From Geobacter sp. (GTDB taxonomy: Bacteria; Desulfobacterota; Desulfuromonadia; Geobacterales; Geobacteraceae), in assembly GCA_016177775.1 (NCBI GenBank), contig JACOUQ010000001.1:1-39512 (forward strand): 39,512 nucleotides of DNA, written 5' to 3'. The position numbers were made by a program, and so were the translations under genes. The notes below the pieces were generated by a model, which worked only from the letters and a program-made list of their open reading frames with translations, searched no databases and was not told the DNA's origin. Positions 7,612-15,883 of this stretch are shown piece by piece (position 1 is the first letter of the stretch; each line of letters starts with the position of its first letter).

Positions 7612-9204
7612 ATGCCCTACGGATCACTGCAAGACCGCGTTCGTCGCAAGTCACTCTTGAGCAAGGTAATGAAACCCGAGGAGACCATCCAGTTCTTCAA
7701 GAGCGGAATGAACCTCGGCTGGTCAGGATTTACCCCGGCCGGTTACCCCAAGGCGGTACCCATCGCCCTGGCTGAGCACGTTGAGAAAAACAGCCTGCAG
7801 GGTAAGCTGAAGTTCAACCTGTTCATCGGCGCCTCAGTCGGTGCCGAGACGGAAGACCGCTGGGCCGTCAACGACATGATCGATCGCCGCTGGCCTTACC
7901 AGACCGGCAAGAACATCGCGGCAGGCATCAACGAAGGCCGGATCCGGATGGGGGACAAGCATCTCTCCCTCTTCGCCCAGGACCTCGGCTACGGCTTCTA
8001 CACCAAGGACTCCGAGAGCGGCAAGATCGACATCGCCATCATCGAGGTCTCGGCCATCACGGAAGACGGCGGCCTTGTCCCCACCACCTCGGTCGGCGTC
8101 ATTCCCGAGATCCTGATGGTTGCCGACAAGATCATTATCGAGGTGAATACCGGCGAGCCCTCTTTCGAAGGGATCCATGACTGCGTATCCGCCCAGACCC
8201 CTCCCCACCGTCAGCCGTTCCTCATCACCACGGCCAACGAGCGGATCGGCACCACCTACATCCCCTGCGACCCGGACAAGATCATCGCCATAGTCGAATC
8301 CAAGCACCGCGACAAGGGACGCGCCTTCGCCGAGCAGGATGACACTTCGGAAGCAATCGCCAACCACATCATCGACTTCTTCAGCCACGAAGTGAAGGCG
8401 GGCCGTCTCCCCAAAAACCTCCTGCCGCTCCAGTCCGGCGTCGGGTCCATCGCCAACGCGGTCATCGGTGGTCTGGCCAAGGGTCCGTTCCGCAATCTCT
8501 CGGTCTACACCGAGGTGCTCCAGGACACGATGCTCGACCTGTTCGATTCGGGCAAGCTTGATTTTGCCTCCTCCTGCTCCCTCTCCCTTTCCGAAACCCC
8601 GGGCTTCCCGCGCTTCTTCGACTGCTGGGACCGGTACTTCGACAAGATCACCCTGCGCCCCCTCTCCATCTCCAATGCGCCGGAGCCGATCCGCCGGCTG
8701 GGTTGCATCGCCATGAACACCCCGGTGGAGATCGACATCTACGCCCACGCCAACTCGACGCTGGTGGGCGGCACCCGGATGATCAACGGTATCGGCGGTT
8801 CCGGCGACTTCCTGCGCAACGGCTTCCTGAAGATCATGCACACACCGTCGAGCCGTCCCTCCAAGACCGACCCGAACGGCATCTCCTGCGTGGTGCCGCA
8901 CTGCTCGCACATCGACCACACCGAGCACGACCTCGACTGCGTGGTCACCGAGCAGGGCTTGGCCGACGTCCGCGGCATGGCTCCGAAGGACCGCGCCAAG
9001 CGGATCATAGAGAAGTGCGCCCACCCGGATTACAAACCGATCCTCAGCGAGTACCTGGAGATGGCCACCAAGGATTGCATTGCCAGGAAGGTCGGCCACG
9101 AGCCGCAGCTGTGGGACCGCGCCTTCAAGATGCACCTCAACCTGGCCCAGAACGGCACCATGAGGATCAAGAACTGGGACATCAAGGTCGACCTCTGCGA
9201 ATAA
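7612..9204 (+). CDS. Succinyl-CoA:acetate CoA-transferase (acetyl-CoA hydrolase/transferase family)
   Basis: The protein has 530 residues, typical of class I acetate/succinate CoA-transferases. The glycine-rich segment '[15 protein letters not shown]' is followed by 'VYTEVLQD', where Glu301 matches the catalytic glutamate that forms the acyl-CoA adduct. The C-terminal half holds '[14 protein letters not shown]' and '[23 protein letters not shown]'. In acetate-oxidising Geobacter this enzyme activates acetate with succinyl-CoA and thereby replaces succinyl-CoA synthetase in the TCA cycle. The ribosome site AGGAGGAAAG is strong. Two promoters and a palindrome upstream suggest tight control by carbon or electron-donor supply. 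A bidirectional terminator follows. Confidence 0.9.
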   Translation: MPYGSLQDRVRRKSLLSKVMKPEETIQFFKSGMNLGWSGFTPAGYPKAVPIALAEHVEKNSLQGKLKFNLFIGASVGAETEDRWAVNDMIDRRWPYQTGKNIAAGINEGRIRMGDKHLSLFAQDLGYGFYTKDSESGKIDIAIIEVSAITEDGGLVPTTSVGVIPEILMVADKIIIEVNTGEPSFEGIHDCVSAQTPPHRQPFLITTANERIGTTYIPCDPDKIIAIVESKHRDKGRAFAEQDDTSEAIANHIIDFFSHEVKAGRLPKNLLPLQSGVGSIANAVIGGLAKGPFRNLSVYTEVLQDTMLDLFDSGKLDFASSCSLSLSETPGFPRFFDCWDRYFDKITLRPLSISNAPEPIRRLGCIAMNTPVEIDIYAHANSTLVGGTRMINGIGGSGDFLRNGFLKIMHTPSSRPSKTDPNGISCVVPHCSHIDHTEHDLDCVVTEQGLADVRGMAPKDRAKRIIEKCAHPDYKPILSEYLEMATKDCIARKVGHEPQLWDRAFKMHLNLAQNGTMRIKNWDIKVDLCE

Positions 9205-9213
9205 TCAATCAGG

Positions 9214-9233
9214 GGACAGACTTAAGTCTGTCC
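9214..9233. repeat. 20-bp perfect palindrome
   Basis: GGACAGACTT followed directly by its reverse complement AAGTCTGTCC, ten bases after the CoA-transferase stop. The function is unknown. It precedes the terminator and could extrude as a hairpin or mark a repeat. Confidence 0.7.
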
Positions 9234-9237
9234 GCAT

Positions 9238-9281
9238 CATGCAAAAAGCCCCGTCGGGAAACCGGCGGGGCTTTTTGCATG
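9238..9281. terminator. Bidirectional Rho-independent terminator
   Basis: A 16-bp perfect stem CATGCAAAAAGCCCCG / CGGGGCTTTTTGCATG encloses a 12-nt loop. It carries A-tracts and T-tracts on either side, so it can end both the CoA-transferase transcript and the convergent DUF4177 transcript. Confidence 0.9.
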
Positions 9282-9303
9282 ATGCTCTTGCAGGATGACG
9301 GAT

Positions 9304-9501
9304 TTAATCCAGCGACCGCTTGAAAACAGCGTGGCACCTCATTATCTCTGTGTTTGTGTGACGGGGAAGGAATCCGACCAGCTCCCACCCCTCGGTCCCG
9401 AGCTTGTTGATCATGTGCTCACCCTCGTGGATCCGCTTTTCATACTCCGCTTCGTCTCCAACCTCCGTGGCGAAATGGATTATTTTGTATTCCCAGGTCA
9501 T
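9304..9501 (-). CDS. DUF4177 domain protein
   Basis: The protein has 65 residues. It opens 'MTWEYKIIHF', has a helix 'EYEKRIHEGEHMINKLGTEGWELVGFLP' and ends 'IMRCHAVFKRSLD', the compact beta-alpha-beta layout of DUF4177. The 'LGTEGWELV' motif is the hallmark. Members are small cytosolic proteins of unknown role. A strong ribosome site (AAAGGAGGAGGG) precedes the ATG. It is convergent with the CoA-transferase gene and shares its terminator. Confidence 0.8.
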   Translation of the reverse strand: MTWEYKIIHFATEVGDEAEYEKRIHEGEHMINKLGTEGWELVGFLPRHTNTEIMRCHAVFKRSLD

Positions 9502-9645
9502 GGCTCCCTCCTCCTTTCCAATCTATATTAACAGGAATTCCCCTCCTGTCATTGAAGGAGGAACAGGCTGGGAAAGTTCATTGCCATTACGAACCAAAAA
9601 CGTTATCCTTTCCCGGTCAAACCCATCACGATAGCGAGGTATCCA

Positions 9646-10278
9646 ATGCGCAACGTCCTCAAGCCGACTTCCATCCTCCCCATTCTCTTCCTCCTCATCT
9701 TCTCCATCCCCGCAACCGCCGCAGATGCGCCTTCCGTCCAATCGCCGGCCACGACTCCTGCCACAGCCGCACCCGCTCCGGCAACAGCTCCCAAGTCAGC
9801 CGAACCGCAAAAAACAGGACCCGCCATCCGGTTGGGCTACGTGGACCCGATCAGAATTGGCGCCGAGTCCTCCTTCGGCAAGGAGGCGCAGACACAGTTG
9901 AAGGAGAAGGTCGACAAACTGACGGCCCAGATCGAGGCCCGCAAGAAGGTGCTGGAGAAACGCAAGGCCGCCCTCGAGGCGAAACTCCCCACTCTCGGCC
10001 CGAAAGAGCGCAAAGCCAAGGCAAAGGAGTTCGACAAGATGGTGGAGGAGTACAGATCCTTCGCGCAAAATGCCGACAAGGAACTGCAGACCATGGAAAA
10101 GGATTTCACCCTCAAGATAGCCAAACAGGTAGAGCAGGCCTCCGCAATCTTTGGCAAATCCGGCGACTATGCGGCCATCATCGTGAAGCAGGAACTTCTC
10201 TACATCGGCAGCGGCGTGGAGGTCCAGGACGTGACCGACGAAATTCTGAAGCTGGTGAATGAACAGGGGAAGAAGTAA
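9646..10278 (+). CDS. OmpH/Skp-family periplasmic protein
   Basis: The protein has 210 residues. The signal peptide (about 1-25) ends ATAADA. A low-complexity Ala/Pro/Thr/Ser linker (27-58) follows, then 'IRLGYVDPIRIGAESSFGKEAQTQLKEKVDKLTAQI', the Skp-type opening strand and start of the long helical tentacle. The charged coiled coil (about 78-160) is rich in Lys/Glu/Gln, and the closing part has 'IIVKQELLYIGSGVEVQDVTDEILKLVN', typical of OmpH. Skp holds unfolded outer-membrane proteins in the periplasm. The linker before the domain is unusual and might tether or extend the chaperone. The next gene starts 44 nt later and may be co-transcribed. Confidence 0.85.
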   Translation: MRNVLKPTSILPILFLLIFSIPATAADAPSVQSPATTPATAAPAPATAPKSAEPQKTGPAIRLGYVDPIRIGAESSFGKEAQTQLKEKVDKLTAQIEARKKVLEKRKAALEAKLPTLGPKERKAKAKEFDKMVEEYRSFAQNADKELQTMEKDFTLKIAKQVEQASAIFGKSGDYAAIIVKQELLYIGSGVEVQDVTDEILKLVNEQGKK

Positions 10279-10322
10279 TGGTATAATCTGATGCGAAGAG
10301 ATTACTTTCCGTCGGAGGGAAC

Positions 10323-11033
10323 ATGGCGGAGTTGTTCACGATCGATTATATTTTCCGGTTTCGCGGCGGTGAAACGAGGAATTTTCGGCTTGAACTCGAT
10401 GAAGACTCCCTCTCCCTGCACATCCGACGCAACGCTCCCCTCCCCCCATGGGTCGCCCTGAATTTCCGACACTGCCCGGATTGTCTCCTTGATCCGGCCC
10501 TCAATCCCTTCTGCCCGATTGCCTGTCACCTCGCGGAAGTTGTGGAGGCCTTCCGCGATCACAATTCCTATGACGAAGTCAGCGTCGAAGTGCGCGTAAA
10601 AGAGCGCAGCTACCTGAAGGAAACCACTCTCCAGGACGGCCTAGGCTCACTGGCCGGGGTAATCATGGCAACCGGCGGCTGCCCTGTCCTGGACCTTCTC
10701 AAGCCGATGGCGCGCTTCCATCTCCCCTTTGCGACCGTGGAGGAAACGGAGTTCCGGATGATTTCCATGTACCTCGTGGCCCAGTACATCCTGCAGGCAC
10801 GGGGCGGAGAAGCGGACTGGTCTCTCGAAGGGCTTGCGAAAACCTACGCCCGCATTGAAAGGGTCAACCGCTCCTTTGTCGAGCGGATCCGCGCCGCGTC
10901 GGTAAACGATGCCGGGGTGAACGCCATCGTGAGGCTCGACTGCTTCGCCAAATCGATCCCGGTCGCGGTTCGGACCATGATGCGCGAGTACGAGCACTAT
11001 TTTGCCCCCTATTTCCGCCACATTCCCGATTAA
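10323..11033 (+). CDS. Conserved hypothetical protein with four-cysteine N-terminal motif
   Basis: The protein has 236 residues, with no signal peptide or membrane helix. The N-terminal 45 residues are beta-rich. Then come Cys51, Cys54, Cys64 and Cys68 (CPDC...FCPIAC), a spacing that could bind zinc or an iron-sulfur cluster. The remainder is mostly helical, with 'GVIMATGGCPVLDLLKPMARFHLPFATVEETEFRMISMYLVAQYIL'. I do not recognise the family with certainty; a DUF6901-type assignment is possible. The ribosome site is GGAGGG. It follows the OmpH-like gene, and an MscS gene follows about 130 nt later. Confidence 0.7.
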   Translation: MAELFTIDYIFRFRGGETRNFRLELDEDSLSLHIRRNAPLPPWVALNFRHCPDCLLDPALNPFCPIACHLAEVVEAFRDHNSYDEVSVEVRVKERSYLKETTLQDGLGSLAGVIMATGGCPVLDLLKPMARFHLPFATVEETEFRMISMYLVAQYILQARGGEADWSLEGLAKTYARIERVNRSFVERIRAASVNDAGVNAIVRLDCFAKSIPVAVRTMMREYEHYFAPYFRHIPD

Positions 11034-11162
11034 AACCTCCTTCCTGCTTACCGGCGGACGTCTCCCTCAAGCGTTTATACATCCCAAATTTGAAAAATCG
11101 CCATTCTCCTCTAAAATAATTACATTCACCTGCTTGCAACATTAGGGGAAACCGGGGGAGTT

Positions 11163-12083
11163 GTGAAATCGATCACGGAATGGCTGGAAACCGTCAGGAA
11201 GCTCCTGGACATACCGATCATCCAGCTCAAGGATCATGACCTGACCCTCTGGAACCTGCTCTACTTCATCGTCCTGGTCTTTCTCCTCTTCTACCTCACG
11301 AAGAAACTGAAAGTCTGGGTCATAGACCGGCTCCTGGAACGGTTTTACATCGATGTCGGCGTTCGCGAGGCCATCGGCTCCATAGTCCGCTACTTTGTCA
11401 TCGCTATCGGCTTTGTCATCATCCTGCAGACGGCCGGGATCGACCTGACGGCCCTGAACGTCCTGGCCGGCGCCATCGGCCTCGGCCTCGGCTTCGGGCT
11501 GCAGAACATTGTCAGCAACTTCATCAGCGGGCTCATCATCCTGTTCGAGCGCCCAATAAAGATCGGCGACCGGATCGAGGTGGGAAACGTGGAGGGGGCG
11601 GTGGTGAAAGTCAACTCCCGCAGCACCACCGTGGTCACCAACGACAACATCTCCATCATCGTCCCCAACTCGAAGTTCATCTCGGAAACCGTCGTGAACT
11701 GGAGTCACGACGACCGGAAGGTGCGTTTCAAGGTCCCGGTCTCCGTGGCGATTGACAGCGACGTGCGCCTGGTGGAAAAACTCCTCATGGAGGTGGCGGC
11801 GGAAAATACCGACGTCCTGGAAAAACCCGCGCCCGGCGTACGCTTTCTCAAGTTCGGCGACAATGCCTTGGAGTTCGAGCTACGCGCCTGGAGCACAACC
11901 CTTTTACACCGGAAGGGGATGCTCGTAAGTGCGCTCAACTTCGCGATCCATGACAAATTTTGGGCAAACGGCATCGAGATATCCACTCCGCGGCGCGACC
12001 TCTACATCCTTGGCGGGAACCTGGGAGTCACGTTGCGTGAGGGTGGCACAGAAGAACATTCCAATCCCGGACAAAATAAATAG
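11163..12083 (+). CDS. MscS-family small-conductance mechanosensitive channel
   Basis: The protein has 306 residues, starting at a GTG after a GGGGGAG ribosome site. Transmembrane segments lie at about 30-46, 75-95 and 98-125. The last is the Gly/Ala-rich pore helix 'LAGAIGLGLGFGLQNIVSNFISGLIILFERPIKIGD', the MscS signature. The beta domain ('VVKVNSRSTTVVTNDNISIIVPNSKFI') and a cytosolic alpha/beta domain with 'GVRFLKFGDNALEFELRAW' follow. The channel opens on membrane tension to release solutes during hypo-osmotic shock. The secreted FecR/DUF6600 gene begins 19 nt after the stop, so the two are probably an operon. Confidence 0.93.
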   Translation: MKSITEWLETVRKLLDIPIIQLKDHDLTLWNLLYFIVLVFLLFYLTKKLKVWVIDRLLERFYIDVGVREAIGSIVRYFVIAIGFVIILQTAGIDLTALNVLAGAIGLGLGFGLQNIVSNFISGLIILFERPIKIGDRIEVGNVEGAVVKVNSRSTTVVTNDNISIIVPNSKFISETVVNWSHDDRKVRFKVPVSVAIDSDVRLVEKLLMEVAAENTDVLEKPAPGVRFLKFGDNALEFELRAWSTTLLHRKGMLVSALNFAIHDKFWANGIEISTPRRDLYILGGNLGVTLREGGTEEHSNPGQNK

Positions 12084-12102
12084 CAATATAGTGGAGGAAG
12101 CC

Positions 12103-14091
12103 ATGAAGATTTTCCGCACATTGGCCCTGTTGCTGACACTCATGCCTGGCGTCGCATTTTCGGCGGAACTGGGGGTAGCCCGGATAAGCCTCATCAGGGG
12201 GGATGTCCAGATCTACACGGAGGACACGGGGGAATGGGTCCCCGCCTCCATCAACATGCCGCTGCGGGAAGGTGACCGGATTTGGGCCCCCGAGGGGGGA
12301 AGGACCGAAATCCAGATTGAGGGAGGGGTATACGTCCGGCTCGACGCCAATACCTCCCTCGACATCCTGGCGCTCCAGGAAGAGTCGTTCCAGTTCTATA
12401 CCGCCGGCGGCCATGTCTACATCAACAACCGGCGGGGCGGGATCGAGCATATCCAGGTCGACACACCCCTTTCGTCCGTCGGCTGTTACGATAACTCCCT
12501 GATAATGATCGACGTCGCCGAGAGCGGCGCCACCGATGCCTCCGTAATCAAGGGGTACGCCTATGCCGAGACGCGGGAGGGAAAGTCGAGGATCGAGGCG
12601 GGCAAGACCCTGCACATCATGGAGGACGGGGAAGTGGAAATCTCCCCCATCGGCCCGCCGGACGAATGGGAAAGATGGAACCTCAAGCGGGACCGGAAGC
12701 TGGCCGAAGCGGGCGAAAGCCGGCGCTACCTCCCGGATGAACTGGACCCCTATGCATACGAGATGGAGGAGTATGGCAGATGGGTCTACGCGCCGGCCTA
12801 CGGCTATGTCTGGACCCCGCGGCTCACGGTCTCCATCGGCTGGTCACCGTATCGGATCGGCAGATGGTGCTGGATCGGCGGGCACTACGTCTGGGTATCC
12901 TATGAACCGTGGGGCTGGGTGCCATACCACTACGGCCGGTGGGCCTTCGTGGTCAACATCGGCTGGTGCTGGGTCCCCCCCGTGGCCGGCGCGGTCTACT
13001 GGGGGCCCGGCTACGTGGGATGGGTCTATACGCCCACCTATGTGGCATGGGTACCGCTGTCGCCGGGGGAAATATATTACGGATACGGCTATTACGGCCC
13101 CTGGAGCGTGAACATCACCAACGTGGCAGTAGACCGGACCGTTATCCGAAATTATCGGAACGTCAGCGTCAGCAACGCCGTGACCACTGTCCACCGCGAC
13201 ACGTTCATCAGGGGGACGAAAGGGGAAGCGAGAATCAGGGAAAACCCGTTCAGGCGGGGTGATGTGAGCGTCGGGCCACCTGCAATCAAGCCGGACAGGG
13301 CAACGAGGATGCCTGTCATCAGGAGCATTCCGCCTGCCAAGCGCCCGCCGGAGAGAGTCCGCCGGACCAGCGTGGAGCAGATCAGGCGGGAGCGAAAAGT
13401 GATTCGGGAGGAACGGGGGTCTGTATTCCGACCGGGGCGGCCGACCGGGGAACTACCGGTAATCAGGCGCGAGGAGCCGCGCCGGGGGATCAGGATAAAG
13501 CCGCCGCAGAGCCTTGAAGAACAGAATCGGCAAATGCGGCCCCAGCCCCAGCGTCCATCTGAAAGGGGACCCGAAATAATCAGGGGAAGGCCGATCCCGC
13601 CGGCAACGCGGGAAGTGGAGCCGCGACGCCAACCCGAAACGGCACCCGCTCCGCAGGTCCCGCAAAGACGGGAAGCTCCGCGTCCGAAAACCATCCGCCC
13701 CGAGGGGGAAAAGGGGAGAGAAATCCGGCAGCAACCCTCCGGACGTCCGACGGTAAGGGGAGTGGAAGGGACGAAACAGCAGCCTGCTCCGGCCGTCACA
13801 CCAAAAGTCATCCGGGAGCGGCCGACAATGACGCCGCCACCATCCGCGTTCCCCGCTGGGCCGAAAACAACGCCGCAGCGCCCTGCGGTTACGCCACCGC
13901 AAAATCAGCCTTCTCCACAGCCGGCGCCAAAACCGGAAGAAAGGGGAAAACCCGCGCCAGCGCCGACAAAAAAGAAGGAACCCCACGCCCAGAAACCCGC
14001 CCCAACGGAGCAGAAGGAGAAGGGGCCTGGAGAGCCGCCAGGAAAGGGTGAACGGGGTGAGGAAAAGGGGAAGAAACAGGAGAGAGAATAA
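12103..14091 (+). CDS. Secreted FecR-domain / DUF6600-type protein with Pro-Arg-rich tail
   Basis: The protein has 662 residues from the ATG at 12103, behind GTGGAGGAAG. The signal peptide (1-21) ends VAFSA. A FecR-like beta domain (about 24-170) contains 'GDVQIYTEDTGEW' and 'LREGDRIWAPEGGRTEIQI'. The middle (about 225-340) is aromatic-rich with repeated Tyr-Gly-x-Trp and Trp-x-Pro units, as in DUF6600 proteins. Residues 390-662 are low complexity, rich in Pro, Arg, Gln and Lys and very likely disordered. It probably sits in the periplasm or on the surface. The function is unknown. The disordered basic tail could bind polyanions or peptidoglycan; this is inference. Confidence 0.85.
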   Translation: MKIFRTLALLLTLMPGVAFSAELGVARISLIRGDVQIYTEDTGEWVPASINMPLREGDRIWAPEGGRTEIQIEGGVYVRLDANTSLDILALQEESFQFYTAGGHVYINNRRGGIEHIQVDTPLSSVGCYDNSLIMIDVAESGATDASVIKGYAYAETREGKSRIEAGKTLHIMEDGEVEISPIGPPDEWERWNLKRDRKLAEAGESRRYLPDELDPYAYEMEEYGRWVYAPAYGYVWTPRLTVSIGWSPYRIGRWCWIGGHYVWVSYEPWGWVPYHYGRWAFVVNIGWCWVPPVAGAVYWGPGYVGWVYTPTYVAWVPLSPGEIYYGYGYYGPWSVNITNVAVDRTVIRNYRNVSVSNAVTTVHRDTFIRGTKGEARIRENPFRRGDVSVGPPAIKPDRATRMPVIRSIPPAKRPPERVRRTSVEQIRRERKVIREERGSVFRPGRPTGELPVIRREEPRRGIRIKPPQSLEEQNRQMRPQPQRPSERGPEIIRGRPIPPATREVEPRRQPETAPAPQVPQRREAPRPKTIRPEGEKGREIRQQPSGRPTVRGVEGTKQQPAPAVTPKVIRERPTMTPPPSAFPAGPKTTPQRPAVTPPQNQPSPQPAPKPEERGKPAPAPTKKKEPHAQKPAPTEQKEKGPGEPPGKGERGEEKGKKQERE

Positions 14092-14105
14092 GGTCGGGAG
14101 GAACC

Positions 14106-14639
14106 TCAGAGCGCCCGCGCCCGGCTCCCCCACACCACCACGTAATGGATCCCTGAAAATAGAGTGCTGCAGAGCGACAGGACAAAAAGCAGGGGGAGAA
14201 GCGGGGCGATCTGCAGGAACCCTGCGGCCTGGCCAATGACCAGACCGACCAGGGCGATCAGAACGAATGTGTTGATCTTTCCTGGAAGGCTCGGCGCCAT
14301 GTCGAGGCGACCGGCCTTGCGGTACCAGCAACCCGCGCCCGCGACTATCACCAGGTCTCGGCAGACGATGGCAAAAGCCAGCCACCACGGCAGCAGCCCC
14401 TCGGAGGCAAGGACGATCACCGGCGCGATTATCAGGAGCTTGTCCGCTATGGGGTCGAGAATGGCCCCCAGTTGGGTGGTCAGACCGTAGCGCCTGGCGA
14501 TGTAGCCATCAAGCGCATCGGTCACGCCGCAGGCAAGAAAGAGCCACATGGCCGGGGCATAGGAGCCGCGCGCCAGCAGGTGGACCACTGCGGGGACCAT
14601 CAGGATACGGAGGGTAGTAAGGAGATTGGGGAGATTCAC
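14106..14639 (-). CDS. pgsA: CDP-alcohol phosphatidyltransferase (phosphatidylglycerophosphate synthase-like)
   Basis: The protein has 177 residues, starting at a GTG (14639) behind AAAGGAG. The frame is open further upstream, but the family N-terminus 'VNLPNLLTTLRILMVP' starts here. The CDP-alcohol phosphotransferase motif D-x2-D-G-x2-A-R-x8-G-x3-D-x3-D is complete in 'DALDGYIARRYG...GAILDPIADK' (about 41-68). About five membrane helices are present. The enzyme moves a phosphatidyl group from CDP-diacylglycerol to an alcohol, most often glycerol-3-phosphate on the way to phosphatidylglycerol. The exact acceptor cannot be read from sequence. A cardiolipin-synthase-like gene occurs at 30.5 kb, consistent with a shared pathway. 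Confidence 0.85.
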   Translation of the reverse strand: MNLPNLLTTLRILMVPAVVHLLARGSYAPAMWLFLACGVTDALDGYIARRYGLTTQLGAILDPIADKLLIIAPVIVLASEGLLPWWLAFAIVCRDLVIVAGAGCWYRKAGRLDMAPSLPGKINTFVLIALVGLVIGQAAGFLQIAPLLPLLFVLSLCSTLFSGIHYVVVWGSRARAL

Positions 14640-14725
14640 CGACGCAACTCCTTTCCCCGCAAGGGGGAGAAGTGACGGAACCTCATAAAAGTATACCAGA
14701 CAAACGCGGAAATGCACGCGCCCTT

Positions 14726-15089
14726 CTATTCCAGCTTCCACCCCGCCTCGCCTATGAGAGGAACGAACTGGCACCCCATCAGGTTTTCGTGCCGGTAATC
14801 ATCCTCCCCCAAGCGGCGCACACGAACCAGAACCTGGAAATAGGGGATGTCTCCTGCCGGGATGACGAGCCTCCCGCAGACGGCAAGCTGCTCCATGAGG
14901 GGTTTCGGGACCCTGCCCCTCGTCAATGGGAAGCGGGCCGTCATCATAGGCCAGGTCCGCCAGATCAGGGAGGACGAACATTTCCCGCGGCACCTCGCGC
15001 ATGGCGGCAAGCACGGCCGAGTCCCTTATCCCCCGGGCCTCCAGCTGCTCCATGACCATAATGTCGCGCAAAGCGGCGAAGTCACCCAT
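14726..15089 (-). pseudogene. pcm: Remnant of protein-L-isoaspartate O-methyltransferase
   Basis: The N-terminal part (from the ATG at 15089) reads 'MVMEQLEARGIRDSAVLAAMREVPREMFVLPDLADLAYDDGPLPIDEGQG', a standard Pcm start. The conserved C-terminal part follows in another frame: 'PKPLMEQLAVCGRLVIPAGDIPYFQVLVRVRRLGEDDY...NLMGCQFVPLIGEAGW'. The roughly 110 residues between them, which include the S-adenosylmethionine site (VLEVGTGSGYQ-type motif), are missing. An internal deletion near 14920-14940 thus removed the catalytic core and broke the frame. Pcm repairs isoaspartyl residues in aged proteins; no activity is expected here. Confidence 0.85.
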
Positions 15090-15163
15090 GGCAAAGCATC
15101 TCCATTGTTGAGCGGCGAAATAAGTTATATACAATTGTAACGGCGTCTCCGAAGGTGTCCACA

Positions 15164-15406
15164 TCATTGTCGCTTCCCCTTTATGCCCCTTTCAATGAAA
15201 CGACGCAGCAGATTCATCAGGTAAATGGCGGAGAACATGATCAGAGCCACGTTCACGAAGCGGGCCCAGATTGGGTCGGGGATCGCTTTGGCACTGCCTG
15301 GTGCAATATTGCGGAACAGATACCAGCCGCTCAGCACGGCGCCAACTGCAGCGCCAGCCACGACAAACAGGCGCTTGAGCCTGGAATGTTCGTTCAGGGA
15401 TTGCAT
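15164..15406 (-). CDS. Small two-helix membrane protein
   Basis: The protein has 80 residues. Hydrophobic segments at about 13-32 and 48-66 are separated by a polar loop with 'NIAPGSAKAIPDPIWARF'. The ends are strongly basic (LLRRFIERGIKGKRQ), which suggests both termini face the cytosol. A good ribosome site (GGAGG) lies 6-7 nt before the ATG. I recognise no family. It is in the same direction as its neighbours between the pcm remnant and another membrane gene. Confidence 0.65.
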   Translation of the reverse strand: MQSLNEHSRLKRLFVVAGAAVGAVLSGWYLFRNIAPGSAKAIPDPIWARFVNVALIMFSAIYLMNLLRRFIERGIKGKRQ

Positions 15407-15420
15407 CGTGGCCTCCTGCC

Positions 15421-15852
15421 TCAGTAATAGGGGTACTTCGGATCGCGACGCCGGATGAAATGCTCAATTAGGAAATAGGGGCGGATGAAGGGAATCCCCT
15501 TGTTAATAAGATAAGCGAGGTCAACGAGAAAATGAAAGATCAGGCCGGCAAGGAGGGCAAAGAGGAGCGGCCAGGCGAGTGCGAGAAGGACTACCAGGAT
15601 GAAGAATTCGAATGTGTGAAAAATACAGAGACCGGCGTACGGGATGGACTTTTCCACTTTCCAGAGACCCACGAACCAGCGGAACATCCCGCGCACATCG
15701 AACCGCCCGGTCCGCTGAATGTAGAGGAAGTAATGATCCACGTCGATGAGAACGCTCCCCACGGAAAAAAGGATGATCTCCTCGCCACTCCGAAAAGGGA
15801 GCAGGGCCGCGGCAGCTAAGCCAGTAAGCGCCAGGTGCTGGTTCAGGGTCAT
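15421..15852 (-). CDS. Integral membrane protein with DVDH motif
   Basis: The protein has 143 residues from the ATG at 15852; a longer open frame to 15915 overlaps the next gene and lacks support. Three or four membrane segments are present. The 'SVGSVLIDVDHYFLYI' segment (about 30-45) and a later 'LIFHFLVDLAYL' place conserved Asp/His residues in helices. This is reminiscent of YdjM/DUF457-type membrane-bound metal-dependent hydrolases, but the resemblance is weak. The tail 'FLIEHFIRRRDPKYPYY' is basic and aromatic. The function is unknown. Confidence 0.65.
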   Translation of the reverse strand: MTLNQHLALTGLAAAALLPFRSGEEIILFSVGSVLIDVDHYFLYIQRTGRFDVRGMFRWFVGLWKVEKSIPYAGLCIFHTFEFFILVVLLALAWPLLFALLAGLIFHFLVDLAYLINKGIPFIRPYFLIEHFIRRRDPKYPYY

Positions 15853-15883
15853 GGGGAGGTCCTCGCGCCTTCCGTGTCTTCCA

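Noticed and set aside
7834..9135. 433-codon minus-strand frame opposite the CoA-transferase
   Set aside because: Shadow of a high-GC gene; no ribosome site and no domain.
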